A DNA stretch of 38,246 nt, taken from NCBI GenBank assembly GCA_017452525.1, contig JAFTMG010000067.1, forward strand, positions 1 through 38,246, in the 5' to 3' direction. The DNA comes from Clostridia bacterium (lineage in GTDB: Bacteria; Bacillota; Clostridia; Oscillospirales; CAG-272). This document shows positions 24,723-33,531 of this stretch, in pieces. The position numbers were made by a program, and so were the translations under genes. Below the pieces are notes generated by a model that searched no databases, was not told the origin of the DNA, and saw only the letters and a program-made list of their open reading frames with translations. Numbering within the stretch: position 1 is the first letter of the stretch; each line of letters opens with the position of its first letter.

Positions 24723-25560
24723 GCAAAGAATTCTGATCGCATCTGACATCCACCTCTGCCATATCGACTGGTATGGGGTGCCTACCGAGGAGAGAATGGA
24801 GCGATTTGTCCGCCATGTGGAAGAAGAGTATGCCAAGGAACCCTTTGAGGCGCTGTTGCTTCTGGGCGATTATTCGCTGGACCATTGGAAGTGGAACATC
24901 AAGGGCTGCTGGCTCACCGAGGGGAAGAGCAATACCCGCACCTTCGCCAAGACATATGTGTCCCGCTTGAAGAAGCTGGGTGTGCCCATCGTCATGATCG
25001 CGGGCAACCACGAGCAATACGGCGAGGCGCTTTGGACGGAGCTGACCGGCTACCACCGCCGCGACCATCTGGTCTGCGGAGAGCTGCTGTTCATTTTCCC
25101 CGACACCTTCGGAGCGGATCTGGATCCCACCGAGCACAGCGACGGTACCTACTGCGGTGTGGATGTGGATTTTGTCAAGAAGATCATGGCTGAGTATCCC
25201 GACAAAAAGGTGATCCTCTGTGCCCATCATTTCGCCCCCGAGCGGGAGAGTGAGGAATTCCGCACGCTGGTGAAGGAGGAGAAACGGATCCTTTGTCTGT
25301 TTGGCGGACACGTTCACCGTTCGAACGTGGTAGAGCTGGGTGAGGCGTGGGGCAACAAGGTCCTGCTCTATACCGGTAACTACTCCTACAATACCGGCAA
25401 GGAGGCGGATGCCGAGATCTCCTTCTGGGGCTTCCGGGATCTGAAGATCGATTCGGACGAATGGAGCTCCTGCTACATCACACCGGAAAATACGGCGGTG
25501 ATCGACGGGAAGGAGATACACCATCCCCACGGCGTACAGGATGAATATTTTTCGAAATAA
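24691..25560 (+). CDS. Metallophosphoesterase partner of the RyR-domain protein
   Basis: The 289-residue calcineurin-like phosphoesterase has the full metal-site series: ASDIHLCH, LLLGDYSLD, IAGNHEQYG, LCAHHFAPE and FGGHVHRSN. It lacks a signal peptide and is cytoplasmic. The family cleaves phosphomonoesters, phosphodiesters or nucleotides; the substrate is open. It begins inside the RyR-domain gene, with a start at 24691 behind GAAGGAAT; a second ATG at 24712 has no ribosome binding site. The overlap implies coupled synthesis. A strong terminator begins 4 nt after the stop, so the two genes make one complete transcription unit. The protein could make or remove the ligand of the RyR-domain protein, which is inference. 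Confidence 0.88.
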   Translation: MKKKQKNMKNKQRILIASDIHLCHIDWYGVPTEERMERFVRHVEEEYAKEPFEALLLLGDYSLDHWKWNIKGCWLTEGKSNTRTFAKTYVSRLKKLGVPIVMIAGNHEQYGEALWTELTGYHRRDHLVCGELLFIFPDTFGADLDPTEHSDGTYCGVDVDFVKKIMAEYPDKKVILCAHHFAPERESEEFRTLVKEEKRILCLFGGHVHRSNVVELGEAWGNKVLLYTGNYSYNTGKEADAEISFWGFRDLKIDSDEWSSCYITPENTAVIDGKEIHHPHGVQDEYFSK

Positions 25561-25563
25561 AAA

Positions 25564-25603
25564 CAAGCCCTCAACAGAGCAATCTGCTGAGGGCTTGCTT
25601 TTT
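25564..25603 (+). terminator. Strong rho-independent terminator closing the RyR-domain unit
   Basis: A perfect 10-bp stem, CAAGCCCTCA (25564-25573) with TGAGGGCTTG (25588-25597), is followed by CTTTTT. Confidence 0.9.
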
Positions 25604-25644
25604 GCCGCGGGCAAAAAATGCTCCCGACATTTTACGCGCCCGAC

Positions 25645-25673
25645 TTGTAAAATCCGCCAAGGCATGCTATAAT
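25645..25673 (+). promoter_or_regulatory. Sigma-A promoter of the CocE-AEC operon
   Basis: TTGTAA (25645-25650), a 17-nt spacer and TATAAT (25668-25673). The leader of about 55 nt contains the near-palindrome GGTCCCGCGGGATCC. Confidence 0.75.
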
Positions 25674-25734
25674 GGAGAGGAAAAGAAAGCGGTCCCGCGG
25701 GATCCTCGGACGCTAGCCCGGAAGGAGAGAGACT

Positions 25735-27318
25735 ATGCCGTATTCTTGCTATCATCAATATCTTACCGTGCCCGACGGCGCGGCACTGTTCACCGCCATC
25801 TGTTTGCCCTGCGGTGAGGGGACCTTCCCCTCCGTGATCTTCCGCTCGCCCTACGTGGACGCGGCGCAGGAAATGGGAGAAGATGAGATCTGCGCCGCGC
25901 TTGCCGACTCCCACCGCGATTGGTTGGAGAACGGCTACGCCGTGATCTTTCAGCATTGCCGCGGACGGGGCAAAAGCACGGGCGACTGCATTCCCTATAT
26001 CTACGAGCGGGAGGATAGCCTTGCCCTGTACGACTGGGTGAGGGCACAGCCCTTTTATAACGGCGAGCTGTTCCTCTGCGGCAGAAGCTATACCTCCTCG
26101 GTCCACTTCGTTACCGCGCCCTTTGCCCCCGATATCAAGGGAGCGGTGCTGGAGGTGCAGGATTGCGACCGTTACAACTGCAACTACCGCAACGGCTTTT
26201 ATAAAATGGGGCTTCACGGCGCTTGGTACGTGAAGATGTATAAGAAAAAGAGTATCCTCAACAAGCCCTTTACGAGAGAGTTTTACCACATGCTCCCGCT
26301 GATCGATTTCAGTCAGACGGTGTTTGGCGAGCGGGCAGAGGACTTTGACGAGATCCTGCGTCACCCGCGGCGGGAGGATCCCTTCTGGCAGACCCGCTAC
26401 GGCGGCGGGGAGGCGCGCGACGCCATCAAGCACGCCGATATTCCCATTCTGCTCACAACGGGCTTTTACGATATCTACACCGGCGGCATTTTCGATATGT
26501 GGCACGCCCTCGACGGTGCCACCAAGGCGAAATCCGCCCTGCTGGTCCAGCCCTACGATCACAGCGGCAAGCCCAACGACCAGCCGCTTTGCTTTGATCG
26601 GGCAACGCTCGGCGAGGTCTTTGGTCCCTATCCCCGCCTTTGGTGTGATGCCGTGCGAGGCAAGGTGGACTTCCCGGTGCCCCGGGGCAAGGTGACCTAT
26701 TATCAGCTCTTCGGCGATCAATATCTCACCGACGATTTCCGCACCCCCGACCGCGCGGTGACGTTCCCTCTCGGCACGGGCGAGCGCACCTATCGCTATA
26801 ACCCCTATGCACCCGCCACCTTCCACGGCGGACTCTCCGCCAACTTCGGCGGCAATGTCTGGCAGTCGCCCGCCAAACGGCACGACGTGCTGTCCTTCCA
26901 TACCCCCGTCTTCGAGCAGGATATGTTTGTCAAGGGCAAGATGACGGCAAAGCTCCGCGTCCGCTCCACGGCGGAGGACACCTGCTTCTATATCCGTCTG
27001 AGTCTGTGTAAGGAGGAGGGGGATTACGGTCTGCGGGACGACATTCAGCAGATCTCCAATCTGTGTCCCGACTACGTTCCGGGCGAGGAGCTGACGCTGG
27101 ACTTCGCCTTCGACGAGCACGCCTTCGTGATCCGCGCGGGGGAGCGACTGCGCATCGACGTCTCCTCCTCGGCATTCCCGCTGTACGTGCGCCACACCAA
27201 CCGCCGCGGACTTTACTGTGAGCAGACCACTGCCGCCGTTGCCGACAATACCGTGATCTGCGACCTCTCCTCCATTACCTTGCCCTGCGAGGGCGCCACG
27301 GGAGGGACGTCATGCTGA
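25735..27318 (+). CDS. CocE/NonD-family serine hydrolase (X-Pro dipeptidase-like)
   Basis: The 527-residue protein has the S15/CocE layout. An N-terminal alpha/beta-hydrolase domain carries HCRGRGKSTG and the nucleophile elbow LCGRSYTSS with Ser118. Later come GFYDIYTGGIFDMW (acid region) and VQPYDHSGK (His). The C-terminal jelly-roll domain (from about 350) includes RLRIDVSSSAFPLYVRHTN. The family cleaves proline-containing peptides or esters; substrate is unknown. There is no signal peptide, so it is probably cytoplasmic. The elbow has GRSYTS instead of the more usual GxSYxG, a small variation. The start follows GGAAGGAGAG. The stop overlaps the next gene by 7 nt. Confidence 0.88.
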   Translation: MPYSCYHQYLTVPDGAALFTAICLPCGEGTFPSVIFRSPYVDAAQEMGEDEICAALADSHRDWLENGYAVIFQHCRGRGKSTGDCIPYIYEREDSLALYDWVRAQPFYNGELFLCGRSYTSSVHFVTAPFAPDIKGAVLEVQDCDRYNCNYRNGFYKMGLHGAWYVKMYKKKSILNKPFTREFYHMLPLIDFSQTVFGERAEDFDEILRHPRREDPFWQTRYGGGEARDAIKHADIPILLTTGFYDIYTGGIFDMWHALDGATKAKSALLVQPYDHSGKPNDQPLCFDRATLGEVFGPYPRLWCDAVRGKVDFPVPRGKVTYYQLFGDQYLTDDFRTPDRAVTFPLGTGERTYRYNPYAPATFHGGLSANFGGNVWQSPAKRHDVLSFHTPVFEQDMFVKGKMTAKLRVRSTAEDTCFYIRLSLCKEEGDYGLRDDIQQISNLCPDYVPGEELTLDFAFDEHAFVIRAGERLRIDVSSSAFPLYVRHTNRRGLYCEQTTAAVADNTVICDLSSITLPCEGATGGTSC

Positions 27319-28226
27319 CGGTGCTCAAGCAGCTTTTCGTTCTCTATATCTTTCTGGGGCTGGGCTTTTTCTTCGGCAGATGGAAGCGGGCGCAGACCGA
27401 GCATACGGGCTTGCTTTCCTTCCTGCTGGTCCACCTGTTTCTGCCCGCCAAGGTCTTCGGCACCTTTTCGAAAAACTTCACGGTGGATTATCTCCGCTAT
27501 AACTATCTGACCGTTCTCGCCTCGCTGACACTTCTTATACTGCTGGCGTTGCTTTCCATGCCCCTCTCCCGCTTTTTGGCGAAGCAGCCGTTTGAGCGAA
27601 ACGTCTACCGCTATTCGCTGACTATCTCCAACTACGCCTATATGGGCTACGTGCTGGCGGAGGAGCTGTTCGGCGCCCGGGGGCTGACCGATCTGATCCT
27701 TTTTTGCATCCCCTTTGCCATCTATACCTATACCTTCGGCTACGCCATGCTGACGGGGAAGGGGATCTCCCTTCGCCGCCTGCTCAATCCCATGACGGTC
27801 GCCATCCTCTGCGGCATGGCGGTGGGGCTGACGGGGCTTTCCGTTCCCGCCCTGCCGGCACAGGTGCTATCCTCGGCGTCTGCCTGCGTGGGACCGCTGA
27901 GCATGCTGCTGACGGGCATGACGCTTTCCACCTTCGCCCTACGGGAGCTGCTGTGTGACGGCAAGGCGTACGTTTTTTCCGCCCTGCGCCTGCTGATCCT
28001 GCCCTCCGCCGTCCTTGGCTTCTGCCTTTTGCTGGAGCGGACGGGGCTGCTGCCCGCGTCGGTCCTGCCCTCGGCGGTTATGATGGCGTGCATGCCCTGC
28101 GGTCTGAACACCATCGTCTTCCCCAAGCTTGTGGGGGAGGACTGTAAGCTCGGCGCACGGCTGGCGCTCATCACCCACCTCTTTTCCTGCCTCACCATTC
28201 CCGTCTGGCTATCCGTATTTCATTAA
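27312..28226 (+). CDS. AEC-family transporter (auxin efflux carrier-like)
   Basis: The 304-residue protein has about ten helices in the two-halves pattern of AEC permeases, with FLLVHLFLPAKVFGTFSKNF early, ISNYAYMGYVLAEELFG in the first half and MACMPCGLNTIVFPKLVGED in the second. The family moves small organic acids or related metabolites. The ATG lies inside the end of the hydrolase gene behind GGGAGGG, so the pair is translationally coupled. The transporter may import the hydrolase substrate or export a product. The specific solute is not evident. Confidence 0.88.
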   Translation: MLTVLKQLFVLYIFLGLGFFFGRWKRAQTEHTGLLSFLLVHLFLPAKVFGTFSKNFTVDYLRYNYLTVLASLTLLILLALLSMPLSRFLAKQPFERNVYRYSLTISNYAYMGYVLAEELFGARGLTDLILFCIPFAIYTYTFGYAMLTGKGISLRRLLNPMTVAILCGMAVGLTGLSVPALPAQVLSSASACVGPLSMLLTGMTLSTFALRELLCDGKAYVFSALRLLILPSAVLGFCLLLERTGLLPASVLPSAVMMACMPCGLNTIVFPKLVGEDCKLGARLALITHLFSCLTIPVWLSVFH

Positions 28227-28240
28227 AGGAGGAAAATGCG

Positions 28241-29041
28241 ATGTATCGACCCGTTCCGAAGGAGCTCAGTATCCTTTCCATTGGCAACAGCTTTTCGGTG
28301 GATACCATGGAGCATCTGGCAAATATCGCCCTGTCGTTGGGGGTGGAGCGCATCCGCCTCGGCAACCTTTACGTAGGCGGCTGTTCCATCGCCATGCATC
28401 ACGCCCACGCCGTGGGGGATATGCCCGTTTACAAATATTATACCAACGAGGGGAACGGCTGGAGCTGTACCCCCGAATATAAGATCTCGGACGCGGTGCG
28501 GCGCGAGAAATGGGATTTCATCTCCATCCAGCACGGCTCCAAGGACGGCAGCCGTTATACCGATCCCGCCTCCTACGAGCGTCTCCCCGCGCTGATCGGC
28601 TACGTCAAGGCGCTGGCGTGGGAGGGGGCAAAGCTCGCCTTCAATATGACGTGGGTGGGTGAGCCCTACGATACGCACGCCGAGCTGATCTCCTACGGCA
28701 GAGACCAGCTGCTGGTCTACCGCCTGATCACCGAGGTGACACAGCGTGTGGTCGGCGCCATCCCCGACGTCGTGCGCATCTCCCCCACCGGCACCGCCGT
28801 TCAGAACGCGCGGACCTCGTCGCTGGAGACGGTCTCCCGCGACGGCTATCATCTGACCTATGACGTGGGGCGCTATCTCGCGGGGCTGACCTTCCTCGGC
28901 GCGCTGACGGGCGCGGATATCCGCCCCGTGACGTGGGCACCCGAGGGCGTGTGCGAGGTGGCGCGGCGGATCGCCGTCGAGTCAGCTGCCAACGCGCTGG
29001 CTTGCCCGTATGAAGTGACACAATCTCAGATCAAGGAGTGA
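28241..29041 (+). CDS. DUF4886 protein, SGNH-hydrolase-like
   Basis: The 266-residue protein has the DUF4886 pattern: LSILSIGNSFSVDTMEHLAN (the GNS block with probable nucleophile Ser), NLYVGGCSIAMHHAH, FISIQHGS and a late SRDGYHLTYDVGRYL, where the Asp and His would complete an SGNH-type triad. Such proteins are predicted esterases or deacylases, often beside glycan or ester catabolism genes. There is no signal peptide. It follows the AEC gene by 14 nt after AGGAGG and precedes a metallophosphoesterase, all in one operon. The substrate is unknown. Confidence 0.82.
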   Translation: MYRPVPKELSILSIGNSFSVDTMEHLANIALSLGVERIRLGNLYVGGCSIAMHHAHAVGDMPVYKYYTNEGNGWSCTPEYKISDAVRREKWDFISIQHGSKDGSRYTDPASYERLPALIGYVKALAWEGAKLAFNMTWVGEPYDTHAELISYGRDQLLVYRLITEVTQRVVGAIPDVVRISPTGTAVQNARTSSLETVSRDGYHLTYDVGRYLAGLTFLGALTGADIRPVTWAPEGVCEVARRIAVESAANALACPYEVTQSQIKE

Positions 29042-29046
29042 TTGCC

Positions 29047-29904
29047 ATGAATATCATTGAAACCAAACTGCACATCGGGGTAGAGAAGCCCTTTACCGTC
29101 ATCCATATGTCCGACACCCATCTGACCCTGGCTGATCTGCGTGACGGCGAGCGCAAGGTGACGCTGGCGGAAAAGCGTGTCAAGCATTTTCCACATGCCG
29201 AGGAGATGCTTACGCTTGCCGATGAGCTTTCCCATCGGTATCACGCGCCCATCCTTCACACGGGGGATCTGATTGACTTCGTTTCGCAGGCAAATCTGGA
29301 GCGTGCCAAGGATTTTGCCGATTCGCATGATCTTTTCATGGCGGCAGGCAACCATGAGTTCAGCCTCTATGTGGGCGAGGCGTGGGAGGACGCGGACTAC
29401 CGCAACCGGAGCCTCGCCAAGGTGCAGGCATGTTTTCAAAATGACATCCGTATGTCCTCGCGTGTCATCGGCGGCATCAATTTTGTCGCGCTGGATGACG
29501 GCTATTATCTCTTTGAGGAGGAACAGCTCGATTTTCTGAAAGCAGAGGTCGCGCGTGGGCTCCCCATCGTGCTGATGATGCACAATCCGCTTTATGAGAA
29601 GGAATTTTTTGAGCAGATCAGCTATCGCCGCGAGGAGATCGGTCTGAAACCCGCCGCAACACCGCCCTGCGCATATCTGACAGGCGTGCCCGCCGAGCTG
29701 ATCGGCCACTACGATGACCATCGCCGCCGCCAGCAGACCCCCGATGAGGTGACGTTACGCACGGTGGAATATATCCGAAGCTGCCCCCTGATCCGCGGTA
29801 TTCTGGCAGGTCATGTACACTATTCCCATGTGGCGCGCCTGCGGGAGGATGCACCGCAGATCATCACGGCGGTGACGGATATCCGCGTCATGGAGGTGGA
29901 CTGA
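29047..29904 (+). CDS. Metallophosphoesterase (calcineurin-like)
   Basis: The 285-residue protein carries the usual motifs: MSDTHLTL, LHTGDLIDF, AAGNHEFS, MHNPLYE and LAGHVHYSH, which give the two-metal site. It is a soluble cytoplasmic phosphoesterase of unknown substrate. I start it at ATG 29047, 8 nt after AAGGAG, rather than at the in-frame GTG at 29038, which overlaps that site and the stop of the upstream gene. It is the last gene of the CocE-AEC-DUF4886 operon and is only distantly like the phosphoesterase encoded at 24691. Confidence 0.9.
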   Translation: MNIIETKLHIGVEKPFTVIHMSDTHLTLADLRDGERKVTLAEKRVKHFPHAEEMLTLADELSHRYHAPILHTGDLIDFVSQANLERAKDFADSHDLFMAAGNHEFSLYVGEAWEDADYRNRSLAKVQACFQNDIRMSSRVIGGINFVALDDGYYLFEEEQLDFLKAEVARGLPIVLMMHNPLYEKEFFEQISYRREEIGLKPAATPPCAYLTGVPAELIGHYDDHRRRQQTPDEVTLRTVEYIRSCPLIRGILAGHVHYSHVARLREDAPQIITAVTDIRVMEVD

Positions 29905-29929
29905 GCGCCATTTGTGCAACATTCCGATA

Positions 29930-29958
29930 TTGACATGCTTCCATCCGTATGGTATACT
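29930..29958 (+). promoter_or_regulatory. Sigma-A promoter of the four-helix membrane protein gene
   Basis: TTGACA (29930-29935), a 17-nt spacer and TATACT (29953-29958). Confidence 0.85.
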
Positions 29959-29992
29959 GATCTTACCAAAGACAATGTAGGAGGATGACAAT

Positions 29993-30502
29993 ATGGCAGC
30001 AAAATATTCCAAAACAGTACAAAAAGAGCTGATGCAAAAGGAGATCGAGCAGAGTCCCGAGATCCTTGACAGTAAGCGGCTGATCATCATTTTGATGGTT
30101 GTATGGATCGCTTCCCGTGTTCTCACCACGATCGTGGAGATCGTTGGCGCGGTGCAGGGAATGTGGGAGTTTTCTGCTACCAATATCAGCGGCGTGATCA
30201 TTATGTTCCTTTTTGCCGCGGGGGTGTATGCGGGTGAGAAACTTCTCGCTGTTCTGCCAATCATGGGCGGGGCTTTGATGCTGGTGCAATGTCTGATGTA
30301 CGGGCACTTGTTTGTGATCTTTTCGAATGAATATTACATGATCGCCCGCGTCTATTCGTTGTTTTTCCTGCTGACCTCTGCGATTCAGGTCGGTGTGTTT
30401 GCGTATATCGCGCTGAGCAAAAAAACAGGAATACTTTTTGACGCGTACAAACGCTCTGTTGCCGCCGCGCGGCAGGATTGGCAACTGAACCATATGAAAT
30501 AA
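29993..30502 (+). CDS. Uncharacterised four-helix membrane protein
   Basis: The 169-residue protein has a soluble, charged N-terminus of about 27 residues and four hydrophobic segments (about 29-47, 62-80, 84-107, 119-141). A short basic cytoplasmic tail follows. The ATG follows GGAGGATGACAAT. It is a monocistronic unit with its own promoter and a strong terminator. I recognise no family and no catalytic motif. Confidence 0.8.
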   Translation: MAAKYSKTVQKELMQKEIEQSPEILDSKRLIIILMVVWIASRVLTTIVEIVGAVQGMWEFSATNISGVIIMFLFAAGVYAGEKLLAVLPIMGGALMLVQCLMYGHLFVIFSNEYYMIARVYSLFFLLTSAIQVGVFAYIALSKKTGILFDAYKRSVAAARQDWQLNHMK

Positions 30503-30509
30503 GCAAATC

Positions 30510-30548
30510 AAAAAGCGCTGTGTTTTTTACACGGCGCTTTTCCTTTTT
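30510..30548 (+). terminator. Rho-independent terminator
   Basis: AAAAGCGCTGTG (about 30511-30522) pairs with CACGGCGCTTTT (about 30530-30541), followed by CCTTTTT. Confidence 0.88.
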
Positions 30549-30551
30549 GGC

Positions 30552-30580
30552 TTGACATGCTCTCTTTAGCGTGTTAAAAT
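30552..30580 (+). promoter_or_regulatory. Sigma-A promoter of the HAD-M20 operon
   Basis: TTGACA (30552-30557), a 17-nt spacer and TAAAAT (30575-30580). Confidence 0.8.
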
Positions 30581-30609
30581 GTACTTGAACAAGACAAAAG
30601 GAGAGCCCC

Positions 30610-31446
30610 ATGAAAACCTTATATGTGTCCGATCTGGACGGGACGCTTTTGCGCCGTGACAAAACGGTGTCGGAATTCACCGTCAACACCATCAACGAGC
30701 TGACAGAGCAGGGGATGCTGTTCTCCTACGCCACGGCGCGCTCATACGTCTCGGCGGGGCGCATGACGCGCGGCATCACCGCCCATATTCCCATCATCAT
30801 TTACAACGGCGCCTTTATTTTGGAGAACGGCACCGAGCGCAAGCTGCTTTTTGAGCATATGCCGCAGGAGGATGCCCGTCGCGTGCTGGACGCTTTGCTG
30901 GCGCACGGTATCTATCCCATCGTCTACGCCATGGTGGACGGGGTGGAGAAATATACCCATTGTCCCGCGCTGGAGTCACAGGCGGCAAAGATCTTTGAGG
31001 ACGGGCGCCCGGGCGATATCCGTGCCAATCCCGTGGACGATCCCGCCGAGCTGTATCGTGGGGACATTTTCAACATCACCTGTATCGACGACAGCGAGAA
31101 GATGCGTCCGCTCTACGAGCAGATGAAGGACGAATACCAGTGCCTCTGGTTTACCGATATCTACACCGGCAATCGCTGGTTTGAGATCCTGCCGACACGG
31201 GCGACCAAGGCAAACGCCATCCTGCGTCTCAAGGAGATGCTGGGGTGCGACCGCGTGGTCTGCTTCGGCGACGCCGAAAACGATATCTCCATGTTCCGCA
31301 TCGCCGACGAGTGCTACGCCATGGCAAACGCGGTGGACGAGGTGAAGGCAGCCGCCACCGGTGTCATCGGCAGCAACGAGGAGGACGGCGTGGCGCGTTT
31401 TCTGCGCGAGCGTATGGCGCGGGAGAGCGGCAATCGCGGTAAATGA
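30610..31446 (+). CDS. HAD-superfamily Cof-type sugar-phosphate phosphatase
   Basis: The 278-residue protein has motif I as VSDLDGTLLRRD (Asp8 nucleophile, Asp10), a C2-type cap domain in the middle, a motif III lysine in ATKANAILRL and motif IV as CFGDAENDISMF. This is the Cof/YwpJ group, which removes phosphate from sugar phosphates, nucleotides or flavins in the cytoplasm. AAAGGAGAG precedes the ATG. It starts a run of five genes with short gaps that ends with an AraC regulator. The substrate is not predictable. Confidence 0.9.
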   Translation: MKTLYVSDLDGTLLRRDKTVSEFTVNTINELTEQGMLFSYATARSYVSAGRMTRGITAHIPIIIYNGAFILENGTERKLLFEHMPQEDARRVLDALLAHGIYPIVYAMVDGVEKYTHCPALESQAAKIFEDGRPGDIRANPVDDPAELYRGDIFNITCIDDSEKMRPLYEQMKDEYQCLWFTDIYTGNRWFEILPTRATKANAILRLKEMLGCDRVVCFGDAENDISMFRIADECYAMANAVDEVKAAATGVIGSNEEDGVARFLRERMARESGNRGK

Positions 31447-31482
31447 TACGGAAAGAAAAAACTGTTTTTGAGGTGAAACAAC

Positions 31483-32634
31483 ATGAAATGTGAAAAACTG
31501 TTTCAGGCGATCGATGAGCTGTATGAGCCCTATCTCACCGTGTGGGAGGAGCTTTGCAACATCGAGAGCCCCACAAGATACAAGGAGGGTGTGGACGCCT
31601 CGGCTGATTATATCGTGAAGATCGCCGCGGCGCGCGGCTGGAAGATCGAGTCGATCGATTGCGGCAAGGCGGGGAACGCCGTCTGCATCACCATGAACCC
31701 CGATGCCGAGGGGGCACCCATCAGCATTTCGGGGCATCTTGATACTGTCCATGCCGTCGGATCCTTCGGCACGCCTGCCGTCCGCCGCGATGAGCGGAAG
31801 ATCTACGGTCCCGGCGTTTGCGACTGCAAGGGCGGCGTGGTGGCGGGGTTGCTCGCCATGGAGGCGCTCGACCGTGTCGGCTTTACCGCCCGCCCCGTGC
31901 AGATGCTGCTTCAGACCGACGAGGAGGTGGGCAGCGGACTCAGCGGCAGAAAGAGCATCAACTATATGATCGAAAAGTCGAAGGATGCCATTGCCTTCCT
32001 CAATCTGGAGGGCAATACCCCCGGCGAGGCATGCCTGATCCGTAAGGGCATCGCCACCTTTACCTTCACCGTCACGGGGGTGGAGGCTCACTCCGCCAAC
32101 TGTGCCGAGGCAGGCGCCAACGCCATTGTGGACGCGGCGCACAAGATCATTGAGCTGGATAAGATCAAGGATGGCGAGGGGCTGACCTGCAACTGCGCCA
32201 TCATCAGCGGCGGTACCGTGTCCAATACCGTGCCGGGCAAGTGCGAGTTCAAGGCGAACGTCCGCTTTGCTACCCGTGAGCAGCTGGAGTGGATGTACGG
32301 GTATACGCAGAAGATTGCCGACACCGTTCACGTGCCGGGGTGCCAATGCACCGTCAACCATCCCAAGGGGCGCGCGCCGATGGAGCTTTGCGAGCGCAAC
32401 CTGCGGCTGTTTGACACCATGAACCGTATTTACGCCGAAAACGGTCTGCCCGTACTCAAGATCGGCAGCCGCAAGGGCGGGTCGGACGCGGCAGACGTGA
32501 CGGTGGCAGGCATTCCCTGCGTCGATTCCATCGGTGTGGCGGGCGGTCATATTCACACCGTCGAGGAGTTTGCGTACCTCGAATCGCTTCGTGATTCTGC
32601 CAGACGTATCGCGGCGGTGGTATACTGTATATAA
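31483..32634 (+). CDS. M20-family metallopeptidase (carboxypeptidase G2-like)
   Basis: The 383-residue protein shows the two-zinc site: SGHLDTVHAVG (His85, Asp87), GPGVCDCKGG (bridging Asp114), QTDEEVGSG (catalytic Glu pair), NLEGNTPGEA, and the final His in GGHIHTVEE. A dimerisation lid (TFTVTGVEAHSANCAEAGAN) splits the catalytic domain, as usual. It would hydrolyse a peptide or acylated amino acid in the cytoplasm. It follows the phosphatase gene by 36 nt with GAGGTG before the ATG, and is 12 nt before the next gene. Confidence 0.92.
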   Translation: MKCEKLFQAIDELYEPYLTVWEELCNIESPTRYKEGVDASADYIVKIAAARGWKIESIDCGKAGNAVCITMNPDAEGAPISISGHLDTVHAVGSFGTPAVRRDERKIYGPGVCDCKGGVVAGLLAMEALDRVGFTARPVQMLLQTDEEVGSGLSGRKSINYMIEKSKDAIAFLNLEGNTPGEACLIRKGIATFTFTVTGVEAHSANCAEAGANAIVDAAHKIIELDKIKDGEGLTCNCAIISGGTVSNTVPGKCEFKANVRFATREQLEWMYGYTQKIADTVHVPGCQCTVNHPKGRAPMELCERNLRLFDTMNRIYAENGLPVLKIGSRKGGSDAADVTVAGIPCVDSIGVAGGHIHTVEEFAYLESLRDSARRIAAVVYCI

Positions 32635-32646
32635 AGGAGTGGACAT

Positions 32647-33513
32647 ATGAATTTCAAGCATATTGCCACCATGGCGAGCGGGCAGGACGGAGCCATCTTC
32701 GGCTCGCTCCTCTTCCGCTTCAACGCCAAGGGTGCCTGCCGCGTCTACGATCTCGCGCGGATCGACGTGAACGCCGCGCCGACCGAGATGGATGCCACAG
32801 CCACCTTCACGCTGGACCGTGCCGAGGAGATCGTGCCCCACAGCAACGCCGTTTGCTTCGGCACCGAGTATGCCGACCCCGCCGACGAGTTTCCTCTGCT
32901 TTATTCCAACGTCTACAACAACTACGCCAAGACCGAGAACAAGCGCAAGGGTGTCTGCTGCGTCTACCGCCTGCAAAGGGCAGGGGAGAGCTTTGTGACC
33001 ACCCTCGTCCAGCTGATCGAGATCGGCTTCACCGAGGACAGCACCCTCTGGTGCTCTGAGGGCGGCGCGGACGTGCGCCCCTACGGCAATTTCACCGTCG
33101 ACCGCGAGAGGGGGCTTTATTGGGCGTTCGTCATGCGGGACGCCACGCGCACCACACGTTATTTTTCCTTCCGTCTGCCGAAGCTTGCCGACGGCACGCC
33201 CGACGCGGAGCTCGGGGTGAATAAGGTGGTGCTGACCCCCGCCGATATCCTCTCGCAGTTTGATTGCGACTACCACGACTACGTGCAGGGAGCCTGTACC
33301 CACGGCGGCAAGATATATTCCGTCGAAGGCTTCCATGCCGACGGCAAGCATCCGCCCGCCATGCGGGTGATCGATACGGCGGCGGGCGCGCAGGAGAGAT
33401 ATATCGACCTGGTTGCCCACAACTGCCTGATCGAGCCCGAATGTATCGATTTTATCGGAGAAGATTGTTACTACAGCGATGCCCACGGCGCGCTGTATCT
33501 CGTCGAATTGTAA
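32647..33513 (+). CDS. Uncharacterised protein, possibly beta-propeller-like
   Basis: The 288-residue protein has no family I can name. It contains several strand-rich stretches ending in tyrosine/tryptophan turns (CRVYDLARIDV, RGLYWAFVMRD, GKIYSVEGFH, DCYYSDAHGALYLVEL) spaced like propeller blades. There is no signal peptide and there are no membrane helices. AAAGGAG precedes the ATG, and the gene sits tightly between the M20 peptidase and the AlkP-superfamily gene, so it probably serves the same pathway, perhaps as a substrate-binding or lactonase-like protein. That is inference from fold impression only. Confidence 0.8.
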   Translation: MNFKHIATMASGQDGAIFGSLLFRFNAKGACRVYDLARIDVNAAPTEMDATATFTLDRAEEIVPHSNAVCFGTEYADPADEFPLLYSNVYNNYAKTENKRKGVCCVYRLQRAGESFVTTLVQLIEIGFTEDSTLWCSEGGADVRPYGNFTVDRERGLYWAFVMRDATRTTRYFSFRLPKLADGTPDAELGVNKVVLTPADILSQFDCDYHDYVQGACTHGGKIYSVEGFHADGKHPPAMRVIDTAAGAQERYIDLVAHNCLIEPECIDFIGEDCYYSDAHGALYLVEL

Positions 33514-33531
33514 ACGAAAAGGAGAATAACC

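Noticed and set aside
24634..27195. 853-codon minus-strand open frame
   Set aside because: Antisense to the phosphoesterase and CocE genes and across a strong terminator; no ribosome binding site or recognisable domain.
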